Below, one piece after another: positions 29,326 through 38,134 of a DNA stretch of 64,000 nucleotides; positions within the stretch are counted from its first letter, which is position 1; every line of letters starts with the position of its first letter. A program made the translations under genes and the position numbers. The stretch is from positions 62,001 to 126,000 of the forward strand of contig CACHML010000002.1 in assembly GCA_902580945.1 (NCBI GenBank), read 5' to 3'. Source of the DNA: an uncultured Pelagibacteraceae bacterium (lineage in GTDB: Bacteria; Pseudomonadota; Alphaproteobacteria; Pelagibacterales; Pelagibacteraceae). The notes below the pieces were generated by a model. It saw nothing but the letters and a program-made list of their open reading frames with translations, did not search any database and had not been told where the DNA came from.

Positions 29326-31218
29326 TTAATGCACTATCTTTGGTTTTAAGCCCATCGAGCCTAACGCCGAATTTTGATCATCATCTTCTACTTTAAGATC
29401 TTCTTTATTTTTTGGGTATATATTTTTATTCACTAAATCCTCTATCTCCGCACCTGTTAAAGTTTCATAAATAAGTAAGGCTTTTGCAAGTTTGTGTAAA
29501 TCATCCATTTTTTCAGTTAATACTTTTCTTGCTCTATCATAACCCATATCTACAAACCTTCTGATTTCACTATCAACTTTCCTTGCTGTTTCTTCAGACA
29601 TATTTTGTTGTCTAGCTACAGATCTTCCTAAAAATACTTCTTCTTCATTCTCACCGTAGGCGACTGGACCCATTTCTTTACTTAATCCAGCTCTCATAAC
29701 CATTGCTCTTGCTCTTTTCGTTGCTTGCTCAATATCGCTAGCCGCTCCTGTAGTTACTTTATCGTCTCCAAAAATTAATTCCTCAGCAACCCTACCCCCC
29801 ATAGCAATTGCCATTTGAGCATGAAGTTGTTCTCTTGTTTGTGAAACTTCATCTCTTTCTGGTAATTGCATAACCATACCTAAAGCTCTACCACGTGGTA
29901 TAATAGTTGCTTTATGTATAGGATACGCGGCTTTTTCATTTATTGTTACAATGGCATGTCCAGCTTCATGATATGCGGTTAATTTTTTCTCCTCCTCTGT
30001 CATTACCATAGATCTTCTCTCCGATCCCATCATTACTTTATCTTTAGCTTCTTCAAATTCTTGATAAGTAACAATTCTTTTATTTTTTCTTGCTGCGAGT
30101 AATGCTGCTTCATTTACAAGATTAGCTAAATCTGCTCCCGAAAAACCTGGCGTTCCTCTTGCTACTGTTCGTAAATTTACATCAGGTGCCATTGATATTT
30201 TTTTTGCGTGTACATTTAAAATTTTTTCTCTTCCTATTAAGTCAGGGTTTGAAACTACTACTTGTCTGTCAAATCTACCTGGCCTTAATAGTGCCGGGTC
30301 TAGTACGTCTGGTCTATTGGTAGCTGCAATAATAATAACACCTTCATTAGTATCAAATCCATCCATTTCTACTAACAACTGATTAAGAGTTTGTTCTCTT
30401 TCATCATTGCCCCCACCTAAACCTGCTCCTCTACTTCTGCCAACTGCATCAATCTCATCTATAAAAATTATACATGGTGAGTGCTTTTTACCTTGTTCAA
30501 ACATATCTCTAACTCTTGAAGCTCCAACCCCAACAAACATTTCAACGAAGTCAGAACCTGATATAGTAAAAAATGGAACTCCTGCCTCACCAGCTATCGC
30601 TCTTGCAAGTAGTGTTTTTCCAGTTCCTGGGGGTCCGACTAAAAGGCAACCACGGGGAATTTTACCTCCAAGTCTACTAAATTTTTTTGGATCTTTTAAA
30701 AATTCTACAACTTCTTCTACTTCCTCTTTGGCTTCTTCTACCCCAGCTACATCATTAAATGTAACTTTTCCTTTTATTTCGTTCATCATTTTTGCTTTTG
30801 ATTTTCCAAAACCCATTGCTCCACCTTTGCCACCTTGCATTTGTCTCATGAAGAAAATCCACACTGCAATCAAAAGCAACATAGGAAACCAAGATAAGAG
30901 TATTCCAAACAATGAGGGCATTTTTTCTTCCAATGGGCTGGCTGATATACTTACACCTTTATCACTAAGCTTTTGTATTAAATTTGGATCATCAGGAGCG
31001 TAAGTATTAAAAATTTCTCCATTAGACATTACGCCTTTAATATTCTTCCCCTGAATTTCAACTTGAACAACTCTTCCATTGTCTACTTGAGTTAAAAACT
31101 CAGAAAATATTATGTTATTTTTTTGATTTATTGAACCTTGTGGATTTTTAAACATGTTATAAAGACCAATAGTTAGGATAACTATTACTGCCCACATGGC
31201 TATGTTTTTGAAATTCAT
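29326..31218 (-). CDS. ftsH: ATP-dependent membrane metalloprotease FtsH
   Basis: Membrane-anchored AAA protease that degrades damaged membrane proteins and regulators such as RpoH and, in E. coli, LpxC. There are two membrane helices (about 7-22 and 103-123) around a periplasmic domain. Walker A is GPPGTGKT (195-202), Walker B is IIFIDEID (about 250-257), and the second region of homology ends in RPGRFDRQV. The zinc motif is HEAGH (417-421). At 630 residues it is full length. The HflK and HflC partners are encoded at 2-4 kb. An exact 10-bp tandem repeat sits upstream (31253-31272). Confidence 0.97.
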   Translation of the reverse strand: MNFKNIAMWAVIVILTIGLYNMFKNPQGSINQKNNIIFSEFLTQVDNGRVVQVEIQGKNIKGVMSNGEIFNTYAPDDPNLIQKLSDKGVSISASPLEEKMPSLFGILLSWFPMLLLIAVWIFFMRQMQGGKGGAMGFGKSKAKMMNEIKGKVTFNDVAGVEEAKEEVEEVVEFLKDPKKFSRLGGKIPRGCLLVGPPGTGKTLLARAIAGEAGVPFFTISGSDFVEMFVGVGASRVRDMFEQGKKHSPCIIFIDEIDAVGRSRGAGLGGGNDEREQTLNQLLVEMDGFDTNEGVIIIAATNRPDVLDPALLRPGRFDRQVVVSNPDLIGREKILNVHAKKISMAPDVNLRTVARGTPGFSGADLANLVNEAALLAARKNKRIVTYQEFEEAKDKVMMGSERRSMVMTEEEKKLTAYHEAGHAIVTINEKAAYPIHKATIIPRGRALGMVMQLPERDEVSQTREQLHAQMAIAMGGRVAEELIFGDDKVTTGAASDIEQATKRARAMVMRAGLSKEMGPVAYGENEEEVFLGRSVARQQNMSEETARKVDSEIRRFVDMGYDRARKVLTEKMDDLHKLAKALLIYETLTGAEIEDLVNKNIYPKNKEDLKVEDDDQNSALGSMGLKPKIVH

Positions 31219-31252
31219 GTTTATAAATTAAGAATTATTATCAATTTAACAA

Positions 31253-31272
31253 GTGTCAATTTGTGTCAATTT
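31253..31272 (-). repeat. Tandem 10-bp direct repeat upstream of ftsH
   Basis: GTGTCAATTT occurs twice in direct succession (31253-31262 and 31263-31272). On the minus strand, in which ftsH is read, this gives two TTGACA hexamers 10 bp apart, each identical to the -35 consensus. No convincing -10 at 16-18 bp follows either one, so a promoter is only a possibility. Confidence 0.45.
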
Positions 31273-31281
31273 TAAACTAAT

Positions 31282-32334
31282 TTACTTATTTTCTGAGGAA
31301 ATAGCGACTGAATTCTCAATTTTTTGAATTATACATCCTGAAAGTGTTTTTTTTACGAAATTTTCATCTGATTTTATATAATTAATTAAATTTTTGACTT
31401 TTGATCCCCTTGCATAAAATTGTCTTTTTCCAGTTTTTTGAATTACCTCTGATAGTGATCTAAAAATAATCTCATCTGGCTGCATAAAAAACTCCTTTTT
31501 TAGAATAGTTGTTTTAGTAAATGGTATTAAGCTTGTGTTATTTTTTAAGTTTTGTAATACGTAATAATCAATGGCTTGGTTGCTCTCGCTTAAACTATTT
31601 AAAGATAATTTAAATTTGTTAAATGTTAAACCTTCATCCTCCAATTTTGAAATTAGTTTCCTTATTTTGACTCTTAGGAATTTATCATCAAAATTAGATT
31701 CATCCTCAACATAGAAATTAAAAGTATTTTTTGAAATGTAAGTTAAATCTTTTTTAGATACATCTATCAAAGGTCTTAACGTGTAAATTTGATGATCAAA
31801 TTTTACTTTTGATTTAGTTTTGCTAAATGAAATTAAACCTTTTAAACCTGAGCCCCTCAACAACCTAATAAAAAAATTTTCTAATAAATCATCTTTATGA
31901 TGTGCTGTTAAAATAAAGTCTATTTTTTTAGGTAGGCTTTTTTTAATAATCATACTATATCTATTATCTCGAGCATATGATTGTAAATTTGATAATTTTT
32001 TCATCTTTTTTAAAGTAAGTATCTCACAATTTATTCCAAATGATTTAAGTTTGCTTCTTACAAGTTTAGCCTCCGAAGTAGATTTTTCTCTTATTTTGTG
32101 ATCTACAATAAAAAAATAAATTTTCTTTTTTTTTTCCAATGAATAACTCTTTGCCAGAAATGACAGCGCAATGCTATCTACTCCTCCTGAGACTGCAACA
32201 CAAATATTATTAGAGACATTTTTTGGTAATTTTTTTTTAAAATTTAAATAAATTCCTTTTATTTTTGGATCTTCTAATTTTTTTGAAAAAAAACTAGGAA
32301 TTTTCTTTTTTGCACTCAAATTCTTTTTCTTCAT
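31282..32334 (-). CDS. tilS: tRNA(Ile)-lysidine synthase TilS
   Basis: Converts cytidine 34 of the minor tRNA-Ile (CAU) to lysidine so that it reads AUA. The PP-loop SGGVDS lies in AVSGGVDSIALSF, followed by LTAHHKDDLLENFFIRLLRGSG, which is the family's second signature. I choose ATG 32334 (350 residues), just before a lysine-rich leader; an ATG 12 codons earlier would deepen the overlap with cpoB from 41 to 77 bp. The C-terminal part is short compared with E. coli TilS. Position between cpoB and ftsH matches the alphaproteobacterial order. Confidence 0.92.
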   Translation of the reverse strand: MKKKNLSAKKKIPSFFSKKLEDPKIKGIYLNFKKKLPKNVSNNICVAVSGGVDSIALSFLAKSYSLEKKKKIYFFIVDHKIREKSTSEAKLVRSKLKSFGINCEILTLKKMKKLSNLQSYARDNRYSMIIKKSLPKKIDFILTAHHKDDLLENFFIRLLRGSGLKGLISFSKTKSKVKFDHQIYTLRPLIDVSKKDLTYISKNTFNFYVEDESNFDDKFLRVKIRKLISKLEDEGLTFNKFKLSLNSLSESNQAIDYYVLQNLKNNTSLIPFTKTTILKKEFFMQPDEIIFRSLSEVIQKTGKRQFYARGSKVKNLINYIKSDENFVKKTLSGCIIQKIENSVAISSENK

Positions 32335-33322
32335 AATACTTTGCTTTTTGAAGTACTGATTGAGTAGCATTGGGATACTGTTTTTTTACTCCAGCAATCA
32401 TCAAGCATCCTTGATCTTTCTCTCCCATTTGAACCAACGATACTCCAAGTTTTAATAAATTTTCTGGAGCAATTTTGCTTTTTGGATACTTTTGGTAACC
32501 TTCTAAATAAGCACTTGCAGCATCTGTATACATCTGTCTTATTCTGTATGTTTCAGCATACCAATATTGTGCATTACCTGATAATTCATTATCAGGGTTA
32601 GTTAATACAAATTCTCTAAATGCCTTTTCAGCGTTAGTATAATCTCCAACTTTTAATAAATTTCTTGCAAATTGATATTGTTCTTTTGGAGTGGCGTTAG
32701 GTAATATTTTTTCCTCTGCATTAAAAACTTCTGAAATAATAGCCTCTGTCTGTTCGACTGTTTCTATAACTTGTTTAGAATCACTACTCGTTATATCTTT
32801 ATAAGATAGCTCACCTAGTGATTGAGGCTGAGAAGAGCCAGGTAATATTTTTTTTTGACTAATTTCTTTATTTGTTATCTTTTGTTCAGTTTTAGGAGCT
32901 GACGTTAAAGAATTATTATCCATATTTTTTAATGAATTTTGTTCGATTTGATCAAATCTTAATTGATTATCTTTCTCAGCTCTAGAAAGCTGAGTAGAAA
33001 GTTTTTCTAACTTAAAATTGATTTCCTCAAATTTATTTGTTAATTCCTGAAATTGTTTTTCTATTTCACTTAATTTTAAAAGATGTTTTGTTAAAGCTTG
33101 CTCTGCTTCTTTTGTTGTTGCATTTCTATTTGAATTCTCAGAAAATGATTGCGAGAATACCGCTCTTTCTAAAATTCTAAGATCTTTTTGTATATTGTCT
33201 AAAATTTCTCCTTGTGCCTTAACAGTATCTATTAATTCCTGACTTTGGGAAAAAGAAATATTCGTATAAAAAAATAAAGATAAAAAAAAGTTAACTAAAA
33301 TTAACTTTATAATTGGTTTCAT
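32294..33322 (-). CDS. cpoB: Tol-Pal system protein CpoB (YbgF)
   Basis: Periplasmic protein that links peptidoglycan synthesis to the Tol machinery at division. A signal peptide covers about residues 1-26 (positive start, then LILVNFFLSLFF). Residues 30-130 form a coiled coil rich in glutamine and glutamate, and the C-terminal third (about 210-335) holds TPR repeats, visible as QYQFARNLLKVGDYTNAEKAF and AQYWYAETYRIRQMYTDAA. The 342-residue length is longer than E. coli CpoB because of a low-complexity linker. It lies after pal, separated by a hairpin terminator, and overlaps tilS. Confidence 0.9.
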   Translation of the reverse strand: MKPIIKLILVNFFLSLFFYTNISFSQSQELIDTVKAQGEILDNIQKDLRILERAVFSQSFSENSNRNATTKEAEQALTKHLLKLSEIEKQFQELTNKFEEINFKLEKLSTQLSRAEKDNQLRFDQIEQNSLKNMDNNSLTSAPKTEQKITNKEISQKKILPGSSQPQSLGELSYKDITSSDSKQVIETVEQTEAIISEVFNAEEKILPNATPKEQYQFARNLLKVGDYTNAEKAFREFVLTNPDNELSGNAQYWYAETYRIRQMYTDAASAYLEGYQKYPKSKIAPENLLKLGVSLVQMGEKDQGCLMIAGVKKQYPNATQSVLQKAKYYEEKEFECKKENS

Positions 33323-33347
33323 AAAAACATTTGTAATTATAATAATG

Positions 33348-33380
33348 GCAAAAAGAAGACCCTAACATTTTGTTAGGGTC
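33348..33380 (-). terminator. Rho-independent terminator or attenuator between pal and cpoB
   Basis: GACCCTAACA, three bases, TGTTAGGGTC forms a perfect 10-bp stem at 33358-33380. In the minus-strand direction it is followed by TTCTTTTTG, a U-rich tail. It would end or reduce transcription after the abundant Pal lipoprotein before cpoB-tilS. Confidence 0.75.
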
Positions 33381-33397
33381 CCTATAATATTTTAATT

Positions 33398-33958
33398 TTA
33401 GTTTGCTTTTACTGTTACGGATCTTCTATTTTTTGACCACGAAAGTGGGTTAGATCCAGAGTCTACAGGTCTTTCTTTACCATAACTTATAACTTTTATT
33501 CGATCAGAAGATACACCATAAGTCATCAAATAATCTTTGGCAGCATTTGCTCTTCTCTCTCCTAAAGCCAAGTTATATTCTCTTGTGCCTCTTTCATCTG
33601 CGTGACCTTCAACTACGACTGTTACATCTGAATTTTGTCTTAACCAGGCAGCTTGTTTTCTTAAGGTCTCCCTAGATGCTGTTGTTAATATTGTTTCATT
33701 TGTTGCAAAGAATACCCTGTCTGGAACCCCACTAGCTAATTCCCCAACAGTGTCAGAGCCTACGTAAACATCTCCCTGCATTAATGCATCCAATTTTTCA
33801 ATTGGATCTGCCTTTTGCTGTTCAACAGTTTCAGCAGCTTTAGTTGTAGTTGATGACTCTGTTGTAGTTTTAACAGACTTCTTAGTTGCACATGCAGCTA
33901 ATATCAAACCGAATACAAATACAAGAAATGCATTTTTAAAAATTTTGCTTAGATTCAT
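33398..33958 (-). CDS. pal: Peptidoglycan-associated lipoprotein Pal
   Basis: Outer-membrane lipoprotein that binds peptidoglycan and the Tol complex. The signal peptide ends in the lipobox LAAC with Cys23 as the lipidated residue. The C-terminal OmpA-like domain (about residues 75-185) contains VVEGHADERGTREYNLALGE, RRANAAKDYL and SYGKERP, the diaminopimelate-binding pattern. At 186 residues it is normal. An unusually good ribosome site for this genome, AAGGAG, lies 5 bases before the ATG, consistent with high expression. The hairpin at 33348-33380 follows the gene. Confidence 0.96.
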   Translation of the reverse strand: MNLSKIFKNAFLVFVFGLILAACATKKSVKTTTESSTTTKAAETVEQQKADPIEKLDALMQGDVYVGSDTVGELASGVPDRVFFATNETILTTASRETLRKQAAWLRQNSDVTVVVEGHADERGTREYNLALGERRANAAKDYLMTYGVSSDRIKVISYGKERPVDSGSNPLSWSKNRRSVTVKAN

Positions 33959-34052
33959 TTTTTCTCCTTAAATAGAATATTATGAATTAATCATGTAATT
34001 AGATGTTTTGTCCACAAAAATCAACCTAATTTAATAAAATCCTTAATTTTCT

Positions 34053-35417
34053 TTAATTTCCTAACAAAGATGACCAAGACGGGTCAGAGGCATCAGTCTC
34101 AGTTTTTACCAACCTCTCGTTGTATCCAGTTAAATCAATAGACCACAATTTTGCTGAAAATCCCTGACCTTCATCATCAGTTTTTGTTTCCCTATAAAAT
34201 ATGATAATCCTACCATTTGGAGACCATGAAGGTGCTTCTTGATAAAAATTCTCTGTAAGTAACCTTTCTCCAGATCCATCTGTTCTCATTACACCAATAA
34301 AAAATTTTCCTTTGTGTAGTTTTGTAAAAGCTATCAGGTCTCCTCTTGGCGACCACACAGGTGTACCATAAATACCTTTACCAAATGATATTCTTTTTAC
34401 TTTAGATCCATCACTTCTCATCACATAAATTTGCTGATAACCACTTCTGTCTGAATTAAATGTAATAAATTTTCCATCAGGTGAGTATGAGGGTGAAGTA
34501 TCTATTGATGGATGATCAGTTAATTTTTCTTGAATATTTGTCTCTAAATCTCTAACCCAAATTTCTGAATTTCCATCTTTTGCTAAACTCATTATTAATT
34601 TTTTTCCGTCAGGAGAAAATCTTGGTGCAAATGTCATACCTCTAAAGTCACCTACTACCTTCTGTTCACCTGTTTGAAGATTTACAACATAAACTCTAGG
34701 CATGTCTCTAAAGTAGGACATGTAAGTTATTTCTTTATCATTGGCTGGATTAAATCTAGGAGTTAAAACTAATTCATTTCCTAAAGTTATATATTTGGTG
34801 TTAAAACCATCTTGATCCATTAAAGCTAATTTTTTAACTCGTTGCGTTTTAGGGCCCTCCTCAGCAACGTAAATTATTCTTGTATCAAAATAACCGCTTT
34901 CACCAGTTAAGCGTTCATAAACTTTATCTGATATTTTATGTCCTACTCTTCTCCAAGAACGAGGTGTTGTTGTTAAAGAAAAACCATCAACCATTTTTGC
35001 GCCTAAAACATCCCAAAGTTTAAATTCTATATTTATATAATCTTTATCATTTATATTTTTCGATGTTACTTTACCGGTAATTAAAACTTGGGATTTAATC
35101 AAAGCCCAATCTTCAAATCTTGGTTTTAAATGAGCTATATCTGGTTTTTGTAAAAATGCTTCTTTTTCAATTGCATCAAATAGTCCAGTTTTTTCTAAAT
35201 TATTCTCAATTATTTTTGAAATCTCTAAACCTAAGTTTTCAATATTTAAATTATCTTTAATTTTATTATCAGTAATCTTATCAGAAAAAAAAGGTGATAC
35301 CGAAATAGGCATTGGATCAAGATTACCTCTAGTGATGTCTATTTCTACAAGTGAAAAACTAATATTTGGTTTTAAAATTGCATAAATAATAAAAATAAAA
35401 AATAATTTTTTTTTCAT
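34053..35417 (-). CDS. tolB: Periplasmic beta-propeller protein TolB
   Basis: Periplasmic component of Tol-Pal, binding Pal and released by the TolA-TolQR motor. After a signal peptide (about residues 1-22) comes the TolB N-domain, then a six-bladed propeller made of repeats such as TFAPRFSPDGKKLIMS, DTSPSYSPDGKFITFNS and GTPVWSPRGDLIAFT. At 454 residues it is full length. The ATG overlaps the tolA TGA as ATGA, so it is coupled to tolA. A gap of about 95 bp separates it from pal, which has its own ribosome site and possibly its own promoter. Confidence 0.96.
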   Translation of the reverse strand: MKKKLFFIFIIYAILKPNISFSLVEIDITRGNLDPMPISVSPFFSDKITDNKIKDNLNIENLGLEISKIIENNLEKTGLFDAIEKEAFLQKPDIAHLKPRFEDWALIKSQVLITGKVTSKNINDKDYINIEFKLWDVLGAKMVDGFSLTTTPRSWRRVGHKISDKVYERLTGESGYFDTRIIYVAEEGPKTQRVKKLALMDQDGFNTKYITLGNELVLTPRFNPANDKEITYMSYFRDMPRVYVVNLQTGEQKVVGDFRGMTFAPRFSPDGKKLIMSLAKDGNSEIWVRDLETNIQEKLTDHPSIDTSPSYSPDGKFITFNSDRSGYQQIYVMRSDGSKVKRISFGKGIYGTPVWSPRGDLIAFTKLHKGKFFIGVMRTDGSGERLLTENFYQEAPSWSPNGRIIIFYRETKTDDEGQGFSAKLWSIDLTGYNERLVKTETDASDPSWSSLLGN

Positions 35418-36484
35418 TCACCAACCATCATTCCTTCTGGATTAAATCTTAAAATCATAGTACTCCAATTTTCATAAGTTTTAGGTGGTAGATTTCTAAG
35501 CGGGTTGCACATCAATACTGCTCTATCAACAGACTCCGCAAAAATCCTATATTTACCATCTATACCCATTCTATTTCTTTCTAATATTTCTCTACTTTTA
35601 ATTTTTCCACTTTTTTCTAAATCAACTTTAACAGTGACTATATAATCATCTTTTTTATACTCCATTCCAATTGGGGGTGACCAACAGTCTCTAAACTGCA
35701 TCTGAATAGAATATTTTGTTGTAACACTTAACTTAGACAATTTCATAGATTTATCCTCAGATTGTGTAATTCCCTTTGTTTTTTTTTTTACTTCACCTAT
35801 ATCCTGAAAATTCTTTGCAATCAATTTAGCAACTACATCAACATCTACTACTTTTGTTTCAAACTCTGAAACCTGTCTTGCTTTATCGTCTTTTTTAATT
35901 GGTTTTGTTTTTTTTACGAATTCTTTAATTATTGGATCTTTTTTCACTTCCTTTTCAATTTTTTTTCTCTTTTCTTTTTCAACTACTATTTTTTTAGTTT
36001 CTTTAGAAGGTTGTTGTTTAGTTTCTTGTTCTGTTTCTACTTTTTCTAACTTTTTGTCAGGCAAAGGAATTGACTCGGCTTTATCAAGTTTAACTTGATC
36101 TTTTTTTTTTTCAGGAACTGGAATCTTTTTAGATTTTGATAGGTCTATCTCATCCTTTTGGTTATCCATTTTTGCTTGTTTTTTAGTCTTTTTTTCTATC
36201 TCTTTAGGGGGTGCTTGTTCTGAAAGAAGTTTTTTATTTTCATTTTTTGCCTTTTCAATAATTTTAGCTGCTTTAGGTGCATATGGAATATTCATTTGTT
36301 CAGAAATTTGAATTAATTCAACTGAAATACTTGGAAGAAGTTCTATTGGTTTCTTTGCAACAAAAGGTAAGGCAAAAATTGTTGCCATAAATATCGATGC
36401 ATGAAAAACAACAGAAAACAACATCCCAAATGAAAAATTACTAAAATCATATGGAACAACACTTAGTGCAATCTTATTAAACAA
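35414..36484 (-). CDS. tolA: Tol energy-transducing protein TolA
   Basis: Spans the periplasm and transmits proton-motive force from TolQR to TolB-Pal. The 356-residue protein has one membrane helix (about 20-42), then a long lysine/glutamate-rich segment (about 75-240) expected to be an extended helix, and a C-terminal globular domain with QMQFRDCWSPPIGMEY and VKVDLEKSGKI typical of TolA/TonB. The start is TTG at 36484, 2 bp after the tolR stop; the next ATG at residue 21 would remove the start of the helix. Sequence identity to E. coli TolA is low, as usual; identity rests on architecture and on the tolQ-tolR-tolA-tolB order. Confidence 0.9.
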   Translation of the reverse strand: MFNKIALSVVPYDFSNFSFGMLFSVVFHASIFMATIFALPFVAKKPIELLPSISVELIQISEQMNIPYAPKAAKIIEKAKNENKKLLSEQAPPKEIEKKTKKQAKMDNQKDEIDLSKSKKIPVPEKKKDQVKLDKAESIPLPDKKLEKVETEQETKQQPSKETKKIVVEKEKRKKIEKEVKKDPIIKEFVKKTKPIKKDDKARQVSEFETKVVDVDVVAKLIAKNFQDIGEVKKKTKGITQSEDKSMKLSKLSVTTKYSIQMQFRDCWSPPIGMEYKKDDYIVTVKVDLEKSGKIKSREILERNRMGIDGKYRIFAESVDRAVLMCNPLRNLPPKTYENWSTMILRFNPEGMMVGE

Positions 36485-36486
36485 GT

Positions 36487-36903
36487 TTATCTTTCTTTAT
36501 ATGGTTCAGATATCAAGGCAACTTTTGTAAAGCCTGAGCCTGAAAGCTTACCCATTACTTCTAAAACTCTTCCGTAATTAATTGTTTTATCCCCACGTAC
36601 ATAAATTCTAGTATCTGTTCTGTTCTTAGAAATAGCCAATATTTTTTTTATTAAATTATCAAATTCAATTTTTGTTTCCTGAATAAAAACTTCCCCCTTT
36701 GAATTTATAGTTAATGTTAATGGTTCACTTTCCTCTGGTAAAGTATCAGCTGAAGTTTCAGGTAGGTCAACTTGTACTCCCACAGTAAGTAAAGGAGCTG
36801 TAACCATAAAAATTATTAGAAGTACCAGCATCACATCAACAAAAGGAGTGACATTAATTTCACTTATAGGCTCTCTGTCTGATCGCTTTAAGTTAAATGC
36901 CAT
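36487..36903 (-). CDS. tolR: Tol proton-channel subunit TolR
   Basis: ExbD/TolR-type inner-membrane protein forming the proton channel with TolQ. SEINVTPFVDVMLVLLIIFMV contains the single membrane helix (about 20-38) and the conserved aspartate of VDVMLVLLI that carries protons. The periplasmic part ends with VYVRGD-like IYVRGDKTINYG and VALISEP. At 138 residues it is typical. It lies 1 bp after tolQ and 2 bp before tolA. Confidence 0.95.
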   Translation of the reverse strand: MAFNLKRSDREPISEINVTPFVDVMLVLLIIFMVTAPLLTVGVQVDLPETSADTLPEESEPLTLTINSKGEVFIQETKIEFDNLIKKILAISKNRTDTRIYVRGDKTINYGRVLEVMGKLSGSGFTKVALISEPYKER

Positions 36904-36904
36904 G

Positions 36905-37579
36905 TTAAATTATTGAAATAAATCTTTTAGAAAAGTTTTCTAATTTTTGTAAGTATTTTTTAGAGTCATTACCAAATTTATTGTACGCAACCACTGCCGG
37001 TATTGCTGCTAGCAAACCTAAGGCTGTTGCAAACAAAGCTTCTGCAATACCTGGTGCAACTATAGCAAGACTTGTATTTCTTGAGATAGCTATTGATTGA
37101 AAAGAATTCATTATTCCCCAAACTGTTCCAAATAATCCAATAAATGGAGCTGTGGATCCTACTGTTGCTAGAAAAGTAAATTTATTATTTACGACATTCA
37201 TTTGCTTTTCGATATTTACTTCTAAAATATTTTCAAGTCTTTGACTTATATTGGTTTTAGATCTAGATTTCATAACAGCTTGCATTGAATCTTTAAATAA
37301 TTGCGCCATTGGATTATCTAATGATGCAGGAAGACTATTATAAAATGTTTCTGCTGACTTAGACTTCCAAAACCTTTCTTCAAAATCCTCAGAATCTTTA
37401 TTTATTCTTCTAAACATTAAGATTTTATCAAATATAATTGCCCAAGAATAAACGGAACTTGCGATTAAAATAATAATTACCGATTTTACTATAAAATCTG
37501 CTCTTAAAAACAGGCTTAAAATTGAAAAATCTGTATTACTTGCTAGTCCTACTGCCTGAGAAGTTATTTCTGCATCCAT
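36905..37579 (-). CDS. tolQ: Tol proton-channel subunit TolQ
   Basis: MotA/TolQ/ExbB-type protein with three membrane helices (about 33-52, 135-157 and 170-195). The helix pair carries ATVGSTAPFIGLFGTVWGIM and SLAIVAPGIAEALFATALGL, the conserved channel blocks. The 224-residue length is normal. It is the first gene of tolQ-tolR-tolA-tolB. In most Alphaproteobacteria ybgC and ruvCAB precede tolQ; here the gene before it is a RuvC-like nuclease, with a 57-bp gap that should hold the tol promoter. Confidence 0.96.
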   Translation of the reverse strand: MDAEITSQAVGLASNTDFSILSLFLRADFIVKSVIIILIASSVYSWAIIFDKILMFRRINKDSEDFEERFWKSKSAETFYNSLPASLDNPMAQLFKDSMQAVMKSRSKTNISQRLENILEVNIEKQMNVVNNKFTFLATVGSTAPFIGLFGTVWGIMNSFQSIAISRNTSLAIVAPGIAEALFATALGLLAAIPAVVAYNKFGNDSKKYLQKLENFSKRFISII

Positions 37580-37636
37580 TTAATTGATTTCACACTAAAA
37601 TGTGTCATGAATTTGACTATAAAAATAAACTTTACT

Positions 37637-38125
37637 TTATTTTTCACTAATATTTATGTGATATTTAGCAATTAATATTGCATCTGCTTTGTTTGAGTCT
37701 TTTTTTCGAGCTAACATTGATGAGAACTTTGGAAACATCTCAATCGCTTTTACCCTACTTGAGTCTTTTTGAGAATTAATTAAATCAAAATGCTTTTTCC
37801 ATCTAGTTGGCCTTACAAAATAGATCGGCAGTTGCATTGCAGCACATATACCTTTTATAACTCCAAACGACTGGCCAAAGTTGAACATACTAGTCACACC
37901 CTGACCAGGCATTGCTGAGACTTGTTCCACTACTACATTTATGTTTTCAGCTTTAAAGTTTTGTGTTCTTAACATTATTTCATTAAATATCTGACTGCCA
38001 TTAATTTGCTTTTTATTTTTATTACCCGAAGCCATTGTAGGCATATCAATAACATCTTTAATTTCTCCATTTTCAAAAAAGGAGATTGCTCCAGTAATTC
38101 CAGGATCTATTCCAATAATAAGCAT
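37637..38125 (-). CDS. RuvC-like Holliday junction nuclease (phage-like variant)
   Basis: RNase H-fold nuclease expected to cut four-way DNA junctions. IGIDPGITGAI gives Asp7, VVVEQVSAMPGQG gives Glu67, and KKDSNKADAILIA supplies Asp143 and Asp148 as the C-terminal acidic residues. The segments MFNFGQSFGVIKGI and YFVRPTRWKKHF are, to my recollection, typical of RuvC-like proteins of phages and small bacterial homologues rather than of canonical RuvC. At 162 residues it is the right size. It takes the place of ruvC beside yebC, but ruvA and ruvB are not next to it. It may be a functional replacement; that is inference. Confidence 0.82.
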   Translation of the reverse strand: MLIIGIDPGITGAISFFENGEIKDVIDMPTMASGNKNKKQINGSQIFNEIMLRTQNFKAENINVVVEQVSAMPGQGVTSMFNFGQSFGVIKGICAAMQLPIYFVRPTRWKKHFDLINSQKDSSRVKAIEMFPKFSSMLARKKDSNKADAILIAKYHINISEK

Positions 38126-38134
38126 TCTTATTTT

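Noticed and set aside
30407-31003. Plus-strand frame of 198 codons opposite ftsH
   Set aside because: It is a shadow frame; FtsH motifs are complete on the other strand.
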